64,000 bases of DNA, taken from Boletus sp. NGJ. Taxonomy: Eukaryota > Basidiomycota > Agaricomycetes > Boletales > Boletaceae. The stretch spans positions 31,768 through 95,767 of the forward strand of contig JAGTXK010000118.1 of assembly GCA_019096195.1 (NCBI GenBank), written 5' to 3'. The translations under genes and the position numbers were made by a program. A model generated the notes under the pieces. It worked only from the letters and a program-made list of their open reading frames with translations, ran no database searches and was not told where the DNA came from. Shown piece after piece: positions 44,284 to 55,454 of this stretch; the stretch's first letter is position 1, and each line of letters starts with the position of its first letter.

Positions 44284-47200
44284 TTAAATGGCGCTGGTTC
44301 GCCTCAAGAAGTCTTCCTCTGACCAATCGTAGTATTCCTTTAACTTCTTTCCAAAATCCCTCAGATGGTTCGCGTGTAGTGTCGGATCAGGGTGTGCTGC
44401 GAGTTTCATAAACGTGAACTGACGGAATTACCAAAGCGTATTGGAGAAGAGCGTACGCTTGTGGAAGGTGATAGACTGAGATGCTCCATGTTATCAGCCC
44501 GATAGCTCGGGAACTAGTAGAACTTACCCTATCTGTTGGGTTCGGTGGGTCGAAGCGAACAGACGAACCTGCGGTGCTAGGATCATACTTGAAACCCATC
44601 TCTCGCATGACCTGAATTAACATTGATTACGGAGCATGGAGAACATCTTGGAAGGCTCACCTTTACGAAATTATCCCACTTCAACGACCCAACCTTCTCG
44701 TCCGCACTTGTGCGCATTAGTTGGTGCATGTATCCGGCCGTTTTTTTCCCCAGTTTGGTAAACCACGTGAACTTTTTGTTGATGCTTGATTCGCTTTCAT
44801 TCTCTTTGTTAGTATTATCCTTGGAGCTGAGCTTCGAGAAGAATCCCCTTTTATCTGAGAAGAGAGACGCATGATCGGGACGGGATTTAACCTTCCCTTT
44901 TGGTGCTCCTAGCTCCTGTAGGTAAGAATGGGCGGACTGCGCGACGGTGGGCTCAATAGGTAGCGAAGATGTTGATATATGTGCAAGCGAGTTTAGCGAG
45001 GCATTGGATGCAGGAAGTTTGTCTGAAGATACTTTAGCAGGAGTTTCGGCAAGTGTACTTGAAGGAAGATTCTTCGGCGGGGTCAAGATAGCAGGCACAG
45101 AGTCCTCGTGAACTGTATGCAGTTCATTGGTCGCTTTCTTCTTTTTCTTCTTCTTTGGTTTCTTCTTCTTCTTCTTCTTACTTGCTAGGGAGGAAACATC
45201 CTCCTCATCCTCGGCGTCCTCAACGGTTGCACGATAGTCTTGTGGTTCCTCGGGGGCAGGAGCTAAGAACAGATGTTAAGGAGGTCGAGACCCAGTCATT
45301 TCAACGCTTATACGTACCAAGTGGGCGTTCCTTGCTTGATGTGGGCTGGGTGGGGGGGATTTTACTGCGAGAAACGCCAGAAATCTTAGTACCTGGCGCA
45401 GAAGCAGCAACAGGCTTGACCGAAGTTTTGGAAGTCTGTCCCTTCTGCCTAAAGAGACCCTTGCGTGGCTCAGTACGTGTGGTCGAGCTGAGCTTTGGGT
45501 CGGAGGAAAACATACGCCCTGTGGGGACATTAGTTTATGTGGCTCTAGAACATACGGTACGGCCATCTCGCCTCTCAATGATCCAAGGAGTTTCAGGAAG
45601 GGATTCGCTTTCCTCTCCTCTGCTAGTGCGTCAAAATCGGGAACGGTTGACCTGGGATCGAAAAATTCAGGTATCGCCATCGCAGTGTCCATTGCCTCCC
45701 TCAACATGGTCCGATACCGCTCCTCTTCTTCTGAATCATATTCACTTTCGTCATCGTATTCGCTTTCTTCCTCATCGATCCCAGAAAAATCTGAGCTGTC
45801 TGACTGGAGCTCAGGCATGGAACCGTTATCATCATCCCCACGTCCGTCCGTGATTGCAAGCAGTTTCTTTTGTTCATTCTTCCCACCAACCCTTTTTTGT
45901 CCAGAACTCTTTAGACGAGGCATTGAGGGTTGCTCGCCCTCGGAGTCGGAGTCGTAGGTGCGAAGGCTGGGCATGTAGAAGGCGCTCCATTGAGGAGTAC
46001 GGCGAAGCGCCTCGTCCAACCGCCAAAGCGAATCAATAGACAAACCCGAGGTTGATGTGTAGTTCTGAAGGAGGATCAGATTAAGGGATTGGGCAAATCT
46101 CGAAAACCTACGAGATTTATAAACTTCCACATATTATCAAGCACGGAGGGATCCTTGGTTCTTTCCAAAGGAGTGATGAGGTCCTCGAAGTTGGCGTAGG
46201 ATTCTGATGCCTGTTTCGAGTAAATCTGAGCATCGAGCCACCTTTCGTATTGCTCTGGCATTTGACGTGGAAGAGTTCTGAGTTTTTCGCCTTGAGGACC
46301 TAAAAGAGGGCTCTCCAGGAGTTCCTGTAGTTCCAACGAAACCTGCGTAAAAGGATTGGCTCATTCTCTTTGTGCAATACCCGGGATACCTACGGAAGTA
46401 GAGACTTACGGAAAGGTCGCCGACAGCGTCCCACATTGACTGCGGGAACCTCTTGGCTTCCCTCGGAGATTCATCAACGGCGTCGTGCAAGATGTGATAT
46501 AGGATTCGTTTCGGATACGGCGCTCTCGGGAAACATAGCTCGATGATAATGGAGTCCAAGAACGATTTGCAAGCATCCTTGATGCCGGCCCAGTCGAAAG
46601 CTACGGAAGGCTCCCCTGGTTGTACATTCTCCACCTCTTTGAAGTACCGGGAGTAGTGAGCTGAGTGGAGGTTAAAGGATAGACATCAACGTAGGGACTG
46701 GGGTGGCATACGTGTAGTCGTGGCAAGAATAGAGAAATGTGCCTGCCCGAGGTCAACCAGAACGCCAACTATATCACACAAGATCAAGTATCGTGACCGT
46801 AAGTTGACATCACTTTGAAGTTGAGTACGGGCTGTTGCGTTATTCAAACCAGAATTCTTTAGGTCGCGGAGGGTGTCGATGACAAGTTTCCATGCTGAAG
46901 CGACCATGTAGACATTGTGTATCCTGAGGGATGATAGGTAATAAACAGTGATGTGGGACAATGGCTATACCTTGTTGACACGACGGAAGCGACATATGAA
47001 GCGTTCCGAACAGACTGTTGGCTATCTTGCGTGCCATTGGGGGATCTCGCGACTACCTCAGCCACGATCCTATCATAGAACAGATCAGGGTCCGCGAGAT
47101 CAACAATGTCGTCTAGGTAAGCTTGAAGAAGGTTAGAGCAGAGAAGAGCAGCGGTGTGTAGGCATACCATTGTATTGCGAGTCGGCAATTCTGATGCACT

Positions 47201-47536
47201 TGTCCAGGTTGAGGGGAGCTATGAGAGCCGTACGTGATTTCTGCGAGACGAGGTCGTCTGGAGAAGCGGTGAGGAGGTGGCACGGGATAAGAGCAAAGGG
47301 GTGGATGTACCTGCTAAAAGATCGAGCTTTTCTCTACCTGTTATTCTTCCGGCGAGCATGAGTTCACCCGTTCCGCGAGCGCCATACTTGCCGTTGCGCA
47401 AGATGAGTGCGCGGGAGGTCGATGGCTTGAGACCATTCTCGTCGCGTTTGCGGTGATGGCTTGATTGTACGTGTCTCGGTCCCGCCGGAACCAGATCGTG
47501 CGAGATTGGAGGTTTGCTCGGCTTTTTCTTGGACAT
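44284..47536 (-). CDS. Large fungal protein with C-terminal HicA-like (dsRBD-like fold) domain
   Basis: Start ATG 47536 (MSKKKPSKPPISHDLVPAG), a basic N-terminus, then a helical region of about 450 residues (LILRNGKYGARGTGELMLAG, DPDLFYDRIVAEVVARSPNG, VYMVASAWKLVIDTLRDLKN, FDWAGIKDACKSFLDSIIIE, LCFPRAPYPKRILYHILHDA). An acidic region, a Lys-run (KKKKKKPKKKKKK, about nt 45133-45181) and a Ser-rich linker follow. The C-terminal domain begins WDNFVKVMREMGFKYDPS and AGSSVRFDPPNPTDR, splices to SITFHK|PHPDPTLHANHLRDFG and ends KKLKEYYDWSEEDF; TAA 44284. The helix-GF-GSS.RF-ITFH-P-LR-helix order is that of HicA-type folds. Known bacterial HicA proteins are RNA-cleaving; the fungal domain more likely binds RNA or protein. 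No family name is certain for the N-terminal part. Confidence 0.72.
45133..45181. repeat. (TTC/CTT)n-rich tract coding a poly-lysine run
   Basis: A nearly pure CTT/TTC tract on the plus strand, read as AAG/AAA lysine codons on the minus strand inside the HicA-like gene. It is coding and in frame, and may serve as a nuclear/nucleolar signal. Confidence 0.75.
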
Positions 47537-48097
47537 CAAGTGGGTAGGTGAATCACTTGAGGGATTTAGAACGAGGACGAGTCGCACGGGTACTTGCTCA
47601 TACTTGGCGGTGGCCGGTCACCGGTTGATGGACATCGCCATGCCCAAAGTTTCACAGGTACTCATCGACCAGCTAAGGCTACCAGCTCAGACCAATGTCG
47701 AGCACGACGACCTGTCGAGCACGCTGATCTCCACGTCGTGCTCTACTCGTACTAGATTCAGATGATCACACCTTGCATGGAGCCAGCGAGGTAATTCATC
47801 GGGAACTTCAAGCCTCGCAGGTTGCAAAAATACGCTGTGCTGGAAAACAATTTGCCTTGGAGACGGTTCCACCGCCTTGCAGGCTTCCCAGCACGGCGCC
47901 GACTCGTCTGCTGTATAAAACTCAGCCTTTTGGGGTATCCTTTGTTTTTATCCTGCCTTTTCTCGCTCTCTAGAGCAGTGCTCTCCTTTACGCCCTTCGT
48001 CTGCACATCTACCCTCCTTCCCAAACACTCGGAGCCGGCCTCCAGACTACTTCTCTCATCTTCACCCCTCCTCTCCCCGCCTCTACCACTCACTCCG
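47537..48097. promoter_or_regulatory. Divergent intergenic region, HicA-like gene / small membrane protein
   Basis: 561 bp with pyrimidine-rich tracts close to ATG 48098 (about 47990-48090), consistent with a fungal core promoter and 5' UTR. The upstream open frame to 47822 shows no family features. Nothing else is seen. Confidence 0.4.
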
Positions 48098-48728
48098 ATG
48101 GGAAATCTGGTCTGGCATGATTTGGCTCGCTTCATCTCCGTCACTGCAAGCGCCTGTGCGTGTCCTGTTCTTGGCCATCTCCCCCCTCTTATCTCACAAC
48201 AACATCAGATGCAGTTTGGGCGGGCTTCTGGGGTATCCTCTACCGCAAGTTCTTCTGGGAATTCCTCGGCGGTATTCTCCGCAACCCAGGCGGCGTTCAG
48301 TCTGTTCTTTCCTTGCCTGCAAACCCATGGTTGCTGACACTCCCCCCTCGTAGACCCTCCCCGAAAGTCTACATGTTCATTACCGTCATTGTCAAGTTTC
48401 CCTTTGTCCAAATTATCACTATGGTCCTTGGCTTCATCATGATTGCACTGGATTACCCCCTTCCCATTCTCAAGGGCTCGTCCATCCGTCGTAGCATGCC
48501 GCTAAGAGTTGTGTTACTTATCCTGCAATCTTTTTTCGCGGTCCTATTTTATCAGGTACGTCGAGTGGCGAGATACTGAATTATTTCCGATTGTTGACCC
48601 ACATCTCCTAGGGTACGAATGTCTGTCTTTATTCACTCATAGCTACCGTCTGCTATATCAGAGCCCTCAGCCTTGGCGAGCGCATAGAGGGCTCGAAAGC
48701 GCACACTGCACGCGGCGGCCAGGCTTGA
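48098..48728 (+). CDS. Small integral membrane protein of a fungal unknown-function family (DUF7727-like)
   Basis: ATG 48098 begins MGNLVWHDLARFISVTASA; the second exon has YAVWAGFWGILYRKFFWEFL and GGILRNPGG. Further helices are VYMFITVIVKFPFVQIITMV, LGFIMIALDYPLPIL and RVVLLILQSFFAVLFYQ, spliced to GTNVCLYSLIATVCYIRALS, with TGA at 48728. About four membrane segments, about 180 residues. The MGN-WHD-A start, the LRNPGG loop and YPLPILKG are features I associate with a conserved basidiomycete/ascomycete family that has no known function. The 40 codons between LRNPGG and PSPKVYM may hide an unresolved intron (48296-48352). Confidence 0.75.
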
Positions 48729-49010
48729 GGTCAACACTTCCGTGCTTTGACAGTCGTGTATTCTATCTTCCATAACACCGAGCCATGGCTTGTGTGATGC
48801 TGAATACGGTTACAAGTGCAGGTCCCTTTTATTCCCAGTGCAGGCCTTTCGTGTAATTACCATTCACGCTCTTGTGTTTGCCATCATTCTTGTTGCTATG
48901 TTCGTTCATGAAATATTAGCGACCGCGCTCGCACGCCACAGCGTGGTTGGCTAGTGTCATCAAGTTCACTTGAAAGTTAGCGATATTATCTATGATAGCA
49001 ACCTACAACC

Positions 49011-50294
49011 ATGCAGCCATCTGATATCATTTCTGCATTACCCGAGAAATTCAAGAATGCAGACGAATCTGGAGAACGAATCCTTTTCCCATCTGTAGTT
49101 CATGAGCACCAAGATATCGGTCTCGAGGTAAGATCACTACAATATGCTGACGCGGAGTTTTACCTACCCTTGCCGAGCTAGTTTCAGTTGCGACTGTGTA
49201 CTGCGCTACAGAAAAAGCCAGTGGATAGGGATGCTGCGGGGCAACTCACCCTTACATCGGAATCCAGTGTAGTAGCCAAAAAGAACCCCTTCGCTCCTCC
49301 TTATACTCCACAGCTATACCTAGGCGAGCTGTCCTTACAAGACGGGAATGATGTTTCCGACTACGTCGTCCTGGTGAGTGGAGTTGATCGTCGTCGTCAC
49401 CTTGTATCGTGATCAATCCGGGTAGGTGAACAAATTCTCTGTGGCTCCCCACCATTTTCTGTTGGTAACGAAGGGTACGTTCTCGCGTACCGTGAATAAC
49501 GTTCGAGATCGTCTACCCAACTGTGATCCAAGAATTTCAGTCGCAGACTTCGCCTCTCTTGCCGCAAGATTTGGTCCAGACGTATCTACTCCTGCTCGCT
49601 GCTCGACAGGCGAATAAACATTTCATCGCTTTTTACAATTGTAAGTCTTCCTTTCCAAGATCCAACCAGAGGACACTAGCCCGAGCAGCGAAACAGGCGG
49701 GTCAATGAGCGGTGCGAGCCAACCACACAAGCATATCCAGTTCATTGAAGTAGGGAACGACGGTCCACCCATTGAAATGTTGGCTAGGAAAATAACACTC
49801 GAAGTGTCCGGTAACTGAATTCAAGTGTGATTGATGCCAAAAAAAAACTGAAGGAATCGCATATAGGGAAACCTTTTGCGATTTCTTCCCTACCTTATGC
49901 CAATCATGTGTTCCGCCTCCCCTTTCTCTCGGGAAACGTTTCCGTAGCTGAACTGAACCAAGTACTCTTTCCCCCCTTCTTGTCGCTTCTCGACCTGGTC
50001 ATATCAACCGTACGGCATGATCCCGATTACCCCCCGGGTTCTCCTTCTTACAACGTCATCCTGACCTTGGAACATATACATCTGATACCTCGACGCCACG
50101 AAGCCTACAAGATCGAAGAGACGCAGGAACTAATCAGCGTCAATTCACTGGGATTTGCTGGCATGCTGCTTGCTAAGAGCGAGTCAGAACTAGAGACCAT
50201 GAAAAAGGAGGGGATCGGCAGAATCCTTCGAGGAGTGGGTCTCGAGAGTGTGCACGAATTACAGGTCGCTGGCACGTCACTCGAAGCACCCTAG
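49011..50294 (+). CDS. APA2: Diadenosine tetraphosphate (Ap4A) phosphorylase / ATP adenylyltransferase
   Basis: ATG 49011 gives MQPSDIISALPEKFKNADES; exon 2 has FQLRLCTALQKKP and KNPFAPPYTPQLYLGEL, with YVVLVNKFSVAPHHFLLVTK across the third junction. The key site is the exon with FIAFYNCGANQPHKHIQFIE: a histidine-containing HIT-like P-H-x-H-x-Q motif, where the first His forms the AMP adduct. FAISSLPYANHVFRLP, SYNVILTLEHIHLIPRRHEA and SVNSLGFAGMLLAKSESEL follow, with TAG at 50294. Motifs and length (about 320 residues) fit yeast Apa1/Apa2, which phosphorolytically split Ap4A to ADP and ATP. Four to five introns. The gene is convergent with REC114, 102 bp away. Confidence 0.9.
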
Positions 50295-50396
50295 GTTGTG
50301 CCTCATGTGTTACGTGCATGCTAGTATGGTCAATAGAAAATATGGTTACAGTGTACAGCATGGACATGAAGATTGTGTCGCACAATACTATGTCGA

Positions 50397-51729
50397 TCAA
50401 CGGCCAAGGAATCCCTTGACCCTCCACAAAGAATCGAGGGACTCAAGCTAGGGAATAATGAGGTGAGTTGCAGGGTACTACCATGACGTGTTTTCATGTT
50501 ACCAGATGGAGGAATCCTTCTTCGCGAATGACCTGACTAACGAGGGTTTCCAGATCAGTTCGAGACAGTTCATATAGAGAGGGGTGCCTGCTCAGAGATG
50601 CAAGAAGCTGTGATCTCTCGTCGCCCGTATTTACAGTGTTTGATAGTCCCTGGGTCACTGCATCCGCGGAGCGCGGTACACGCCACGGAACAGGGGGTGG
50701 AGGCATAGTTGTGCTTTGATCTGATGATGAAGGCTGGGATGAATTTGGCAAGGGACTTTGAGCCGCGTCACGACCACAGCTCTTGGACAGGTCATCTTTC
50801 CAATGGTCCAAGTACGTGTCCGTTCTGTGGGACGTCTCGGAGCATGTCACAAAGGCACTGTCATCCGAGGACAGACTCGTCGCCACGGAGGAGGGTGCGA
50901 TAGAAAAAGCTTGGTTCTCGAGACGGTGGCCGAGCATGGCCGACGGGTCCGGCCTAGAATCAATGGGCGCCGATATGGTGTTCTGGCGCTCACTCAATCC
51001 GGCGGGCCGCACAGGTGCAGGACGTGACACGGCCGTCGCAGCCCGTGTCAATGATGCCGAGAGCATCGTAGAGTGTCGATTGATATGAGTCGGATGGGGG
51101 TTCGCTTTGCAGGGGCAGACGGACTTGATGGCATCGATGCATTGTGACGCGTCCAGTGTATCTTTGAACGTGATCTGGAAGCGACGGTACGTCTGCTAGT
51201 TGGAGATTAGAATCAGGTAGTACCTGGTCGTGACTGGCATGGTGACTTGCTGGTTGGGAACCAGGAGGTACTATCTTTGGATGCAGGTAACGGATGCCGA
51301 CCACTGCATCACGATACACTGCCTTCAGAGGAAGGCTCTGGTCTAATTGGGCGACGGACGGTTGGAATGTCGGCAAAGACGAAAAGGACAGTAACTCCAG
51401 GTCTTCCTAAGACGAACAGCATCAGATGAATATGCAAAGCCTATCCACGAACAATCTGAATTGTTGCTCACGAAAATGACATCCCTTTGGTCGATATGCA
51501 AGTCGTTAGACTCGGTGTGCAAGCTCCACAATATCCTCAGGCGCATAGAGACCAGTTGTCCAGACGGTGACTTTTTGGCCTCCAGAACGATCCTCATGAC
51601 TGGATTCGTAAAATGCTGCCATTCAGAATCGACTGGAGCCTGAGCAGTGCCAACAGACGATGGAGATGGATAAGAACGAGAGTACTTGTTGAGAACGTAC
51701 GAAGCAGTTGTGGTGATGGAGTGCGACAT
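50397..51729 (-). CDS. REC114: Meiotic recombination protein Rec114 homologue
   Basis: ATG 51729 starts MSHSITTTASYVLNKYSRSY, then DSEWQHFTNPVMRIVLEAKK and RLRILWSLHTESNDL. A 67-nt intron (about 51398-51464) joins to FEDLELLSFSSLPTFQPSVA. The next exon has QTYRRFQITFKDTLDASQCI and DAIKSVCPC, consistent with the PH-like N-terminal domain of Rec114. A disordered Ser/Pro middle follows. The C-terminal helix has LSRTDLETLVSQVIREEGFL, spliced to LESLDSLWRVKGFLGR and TGA 50397. The N-terminal K-Y-S ... WQH arrangement matches Rec114 as I know it, and a short helical C-terminus is where Mei4 binds. The protein would promote Spo11 double-strand breaks in meiosis. Identification rests on weak, family-typical sequence. 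Confidence 0.68.
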
Positions 51730-51859
51730 CTCGTCGTTGAATTCTCCGAGTCGGATTTGGACGAGTCTAATTCACTCGGATTTCATTACACTTTGATGGA
51801 CTGTTACACATGTACAGATGATTGATACATACACACAAATCATACAAGTAGCCTATCAT

Positions 51860-54800
51860 TTAGTCGCAGTATGCGCCTTCGCTGGCCGGCTTAAGTTGCG
51901 ACCGTGTCAGTGACGCGCAGACTGGACACAATAACACCACTCACCGCGACGTCCCTTGCATATCGGTACAGAATACCTCTCCTTTCTTTCAGGGCACTCT
52001 TACCCGAAGCCTCCCAGTCTTTCCTGCGTGCCGCCTTCTCATCCTCTTCTACTAGCCAGTTGATGGCTCGTGATACCGCATCAATGATGATGCGGTCACC
52101 ATCTTTGACAAGAGCGATAGGGCCACCCAGTGTGGCTTCAGGGACAACATGACCTAGTAAAGGTAGTCGTAAGTACCTGAAGTACGACCTCGAGCGCAAA
52201 CGCGACACACCAATGATAAAGCCTCTGGACGCCCCCGAGAAACGTCCGTCAGTAATGAGAGCGGTTGAGTTACCAAGACCAGCTCCCATTAAAGCAGCGG
52301 TGGGTCCTGTGATCAAACCAGATGAGAGAACAATTGGAGTGGGTCAGTCTCCCGAATTCACCTAACATCTATAAGAGAAAGCTTAGAAATATGTAGGATA
52401 GGCAGACCGAACAGCAGACCTCAGGCATCCCGGGTGCACCCTTCGGGCCTTGGTATCTGAGGACAAGGATAGAACCTGGCTTGATCTCCCCTTTTTCGAG
52501 AGCGGGGTAAAAGTCGTGCACACTAGTCACCAATTTAAATTTAGCTTTTATTGGAGAGCCCCGGAGTATAATTTACCTGTCGAAGCATTTCGCAACACCC
52601 TGTTATATCTGACTCAGGAATCGGACTTTGGGGGTCATACAGAGCGCAAAGACGGACCTCAAATCTCAAACCTTCTTTACCAGTCAGTTTAGCGACAGCG
52701 GTTCCAGGCGCCAAGCTTCCGCGCAAAATCGTCAAATGGCCCGTCTGTTTGATCGGGTTCTCCACTCTCTTGATGATGTCCTGCGTTTCAAATTCGAGTT
52801 CTGGTACGTCTTCGAGATTTTCTGCGAGCGTCTTTCCCGTGACAGTCATCTGACTACCATCGATCAGATTGGTGTGCTTAAGAAGGTACTTTAGCAGAGC
52901 CGGGATTCCACCAATCTTGTGTACGTCCTCCATGTAGTACTTTCCAGAAGGCCTCAAGTCGTGGTCAGTTCAATGAACCTTACAAACCCGACTGAATGCA
53001 TACTTGAGGTCAGCAATGTAAGGCGTTCTGTCAGAAACTTCCTGGAAGTCGTCGATGGTGAGAGGTACATCAGCGGCTCGTGCGATGGCAAGCAAGTGGA
53101 GTACCTTCCCGTTATCAGACACATGAAATACAGAAATTCGGGAGACATACTGCGTTAGTTGATCCACCAAGGATATTGACGACAGTGATTGCATTCAAGA
53201 ACGACTGGCGAGTAAGAATGTCCCTGGGCTTCAAGTCCAGCTCTAGCAGGCGCCTCATATACTTCGCAGCCCTGAAACACTCCTGAATTTTTTCTGTGAA
53301 CAGAAGGTGAAGCACCATCCTCGACATGGGAATCTTCACTTACCTGGATAAACCGCTGGCGTACTAGAGGAATACGGCAAGGACATTCCTAAAACCTCGA
53401 GTGCAGAACTCATGGTGTTTGCCCTGCGTCATCATATCAAGGCTGATGCACAGTGAAATCCTCGAGATGAATTCACTCACGTATACATCCCACCACAAGC
53501 ACCTGCGCCAGGGCAGGAATGCCTAACCACGTCAAACCGTTCCTCGTCGTCGATGAGACCAACCGCATAGGCACCTGACCACCGTAGGTTTCACAAAAGA
53601 AGAAGAAGAAGAAGAAGAAGAAGAAACATACCGTATGATTCGAAGGCGTCTGAGATGTTGACAGTGCCACCCTTCTTGAATCCCATCGAGGGACAATCGA
53701 CATGGCGAGTACCCACTTGGATGGTTCCGCCATAAACAATTATGGTGGGACGATTGTGACGCGCGGCAGCAATCAAGACACCAGGCATATTCTTATCGCA
53801 TCCAGGGACGGAGATATTGCCGTCATAATGTTGTGCCTAACAAGCCAAATTCGCGTTCGCGAGGCGACTCCACCACGGCAAACATCAAGTTGTTCAACTC
53901 ACTAGAGTGACCTTGCTTCGTTGTCAGCTACAGTAAACAAGTTTTCAGAAAGTGACTCACAGCCTCAATAGAGTCCGCAATCAGGTCGCGACTAGGCAGC
54001 CTATGTAGATGTCATAAATCAGCCGAGACTCCCTACCTAGCATTCACCATGCAGCAAGTACGCACGAGTAGCGCATTCCTGTAAAGACATGCATGAGGAA
54101 ATACACTTCAAGTTCACGGGAAGGGATAAAACATACCGTCGGTACCCATAGTGATCGCATCGCTGGAAATCATGATAAAATTATTGATATCATTGATAAG
54201 ACTGCACTGCAACTACAGACCTGACACCGATGGTATTGAAGAGCAAGCCAACGAGGCCATCCTCCTTGCAACCTTCCTTGACCTTTTTCGCGAGGTCGAG
54301 CTTGTCAGGCAAAGTCGGCTCAGCTCGCGGACAAAACCCAGTTGTTAGTGGAGCTCACAAGGTGCATATTGCAGGGATTCCCTTGATGGTAATCAGATTA
54401 TTGCCTTTCGATACAACATTTCACACTCACCCTCCCACCAGATCGGAGAGATACCGATCTACCAGAGGAAGTCAGGTGATGCGCTAGTCCTTGGAAGTGC
54501 GCCCATACCTGAGGCTTGTCCATATCCTCTTCGGTCAAGCCAGTGGCGTAGACTACGGGGCCATATATTAGAATGTACTACCCGGAAGGAAGGCACACTG
54601 CGAACGCATGGCTTGAGCTCCACCTCGGGCCTTGCATGCAGTAGTTAGTGACCCCTTCATATCACGTCGACCCATACACAGTAGGCTCACCTTGTTCTGC
54701 GTCAGCTGACTGGAGAATTTGTTGAGCTTGACATTGCTGCAAGTAGTACCCGAGGGCTTGGAGACAGTGTGACTAGTGGCAGACCGGTTGATTGTTAAGA

Positions 54801-54863
54801 TCGATCTGAACTCTCAGGGAGTGGAAGATTGGGAACTCACATCTCAACGCCAGTCTGAGACAT
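51860..54863 (-). CDS. ILV3: Dihydroxyacid dehydratase (branched-chain amino acid biosynthesis)
   Basis: Many short exons. ATG 54863 gives [17 protein letters not shown] and [20 protein letters not shown]; an upstream ATG at 54961 adds a small in-frame exon (MGYSDETTPGP). Landmarks are [41 protein letters not shown] (Cys for the Fe-S cluster) and [20 protein letters not shown], then [12 protein letters not shown] and [20 protein letters not shown]. The C-terminal exons have [40 protein letters not shown] and LYRYARDVA, spliced to PASEGAYCD with TAA 51860. This is the IlvD/Edd enzyme making 2-oxo acids for valine and isoleucine. The N-terminus does not look like a strong mitochondrial presequence. 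Confidence 0.93.
53598..53625. repeat. (GAA)n microsatellite inside an ILV3 intron
   Basis: Nine to ten GAA units on the plus strand, i.e. TTC on the coding strand, fill nearly half of the 57-nt intron 53575-53631. It lies close to the 5' splice site, not in coding sequence. Confidence 0.9.
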
Positions 54864-54961
54864 GATTGCTGTACGGACAATCAAGGGAGTGAATTACGTG
54901 CTGACTTACTTATAATGCTCTGAGAGACCGGTCCGGGCGTCGTTTCGTCAGAGTACCCCAT

Positions 54962-55454
54962 GACCAGGACGGACTCTTCGGATTATTTAGAATATAGATG
55001 CAACGTATTTCTGCTCATCACACCCACGACGGCTTCCCGTACAAACGGAATGTGACACCAGCACATAAATCCCTTGACCAGATTCCCCCGGTCGAGAGCA
55101 TCAAGGAATAAAAAGGGAAATTTTCATGACTGGCTTCAGGGAAAATTTCGCAGATGCCCAGTACAGTCGAGACTACTGCCATCATGTCAAAGATCATGAA
55201 GAGACTGATTAATCGGCGACTGGATAGAAAAACACTTCAACCACTGGCGTCAATTGAGGACATGTGGTATGTGATGGAGATTGATGGAAAGGTTTGAAAC
55301 TGAGCAGTCACTTGAGGCACAAGACTAGTAGTCTTCAACTACGCGACGAGCCCGAGAGGTCTGACTTCAATAACTTAGCCTGACCACGCGCTCACCATAA
55401 GTTTATACTTCTATCTATACCTTGGTACAAGTTGTTATCGACTACGTTGCCTAT
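54962..55454. other. Intergenic region, ILV3 upstream / PEX5 downstream
   Basis: 493 bp from the upstream ILV3 ATG to the PEX5 stop (591 bp from the downstream ATG). No coding frame, repeat or RNA gene recognised; it presumably holds the ILV3 promoter. Confidence 0.4.

Noticed and set aside
45155-45853. 232-codon plus-strand frame opposite the HicA-like gene
   Set aside because: Low-complexity antisense of a charged coding exon; no start context or domain.
47822-48337. 171-codon plus-strand frame overlapping the small membrane protein start
   Set aside because: Different frame from the conserved MGNLVWHDLA protein; pyrimidine-rich leader explains the openness.
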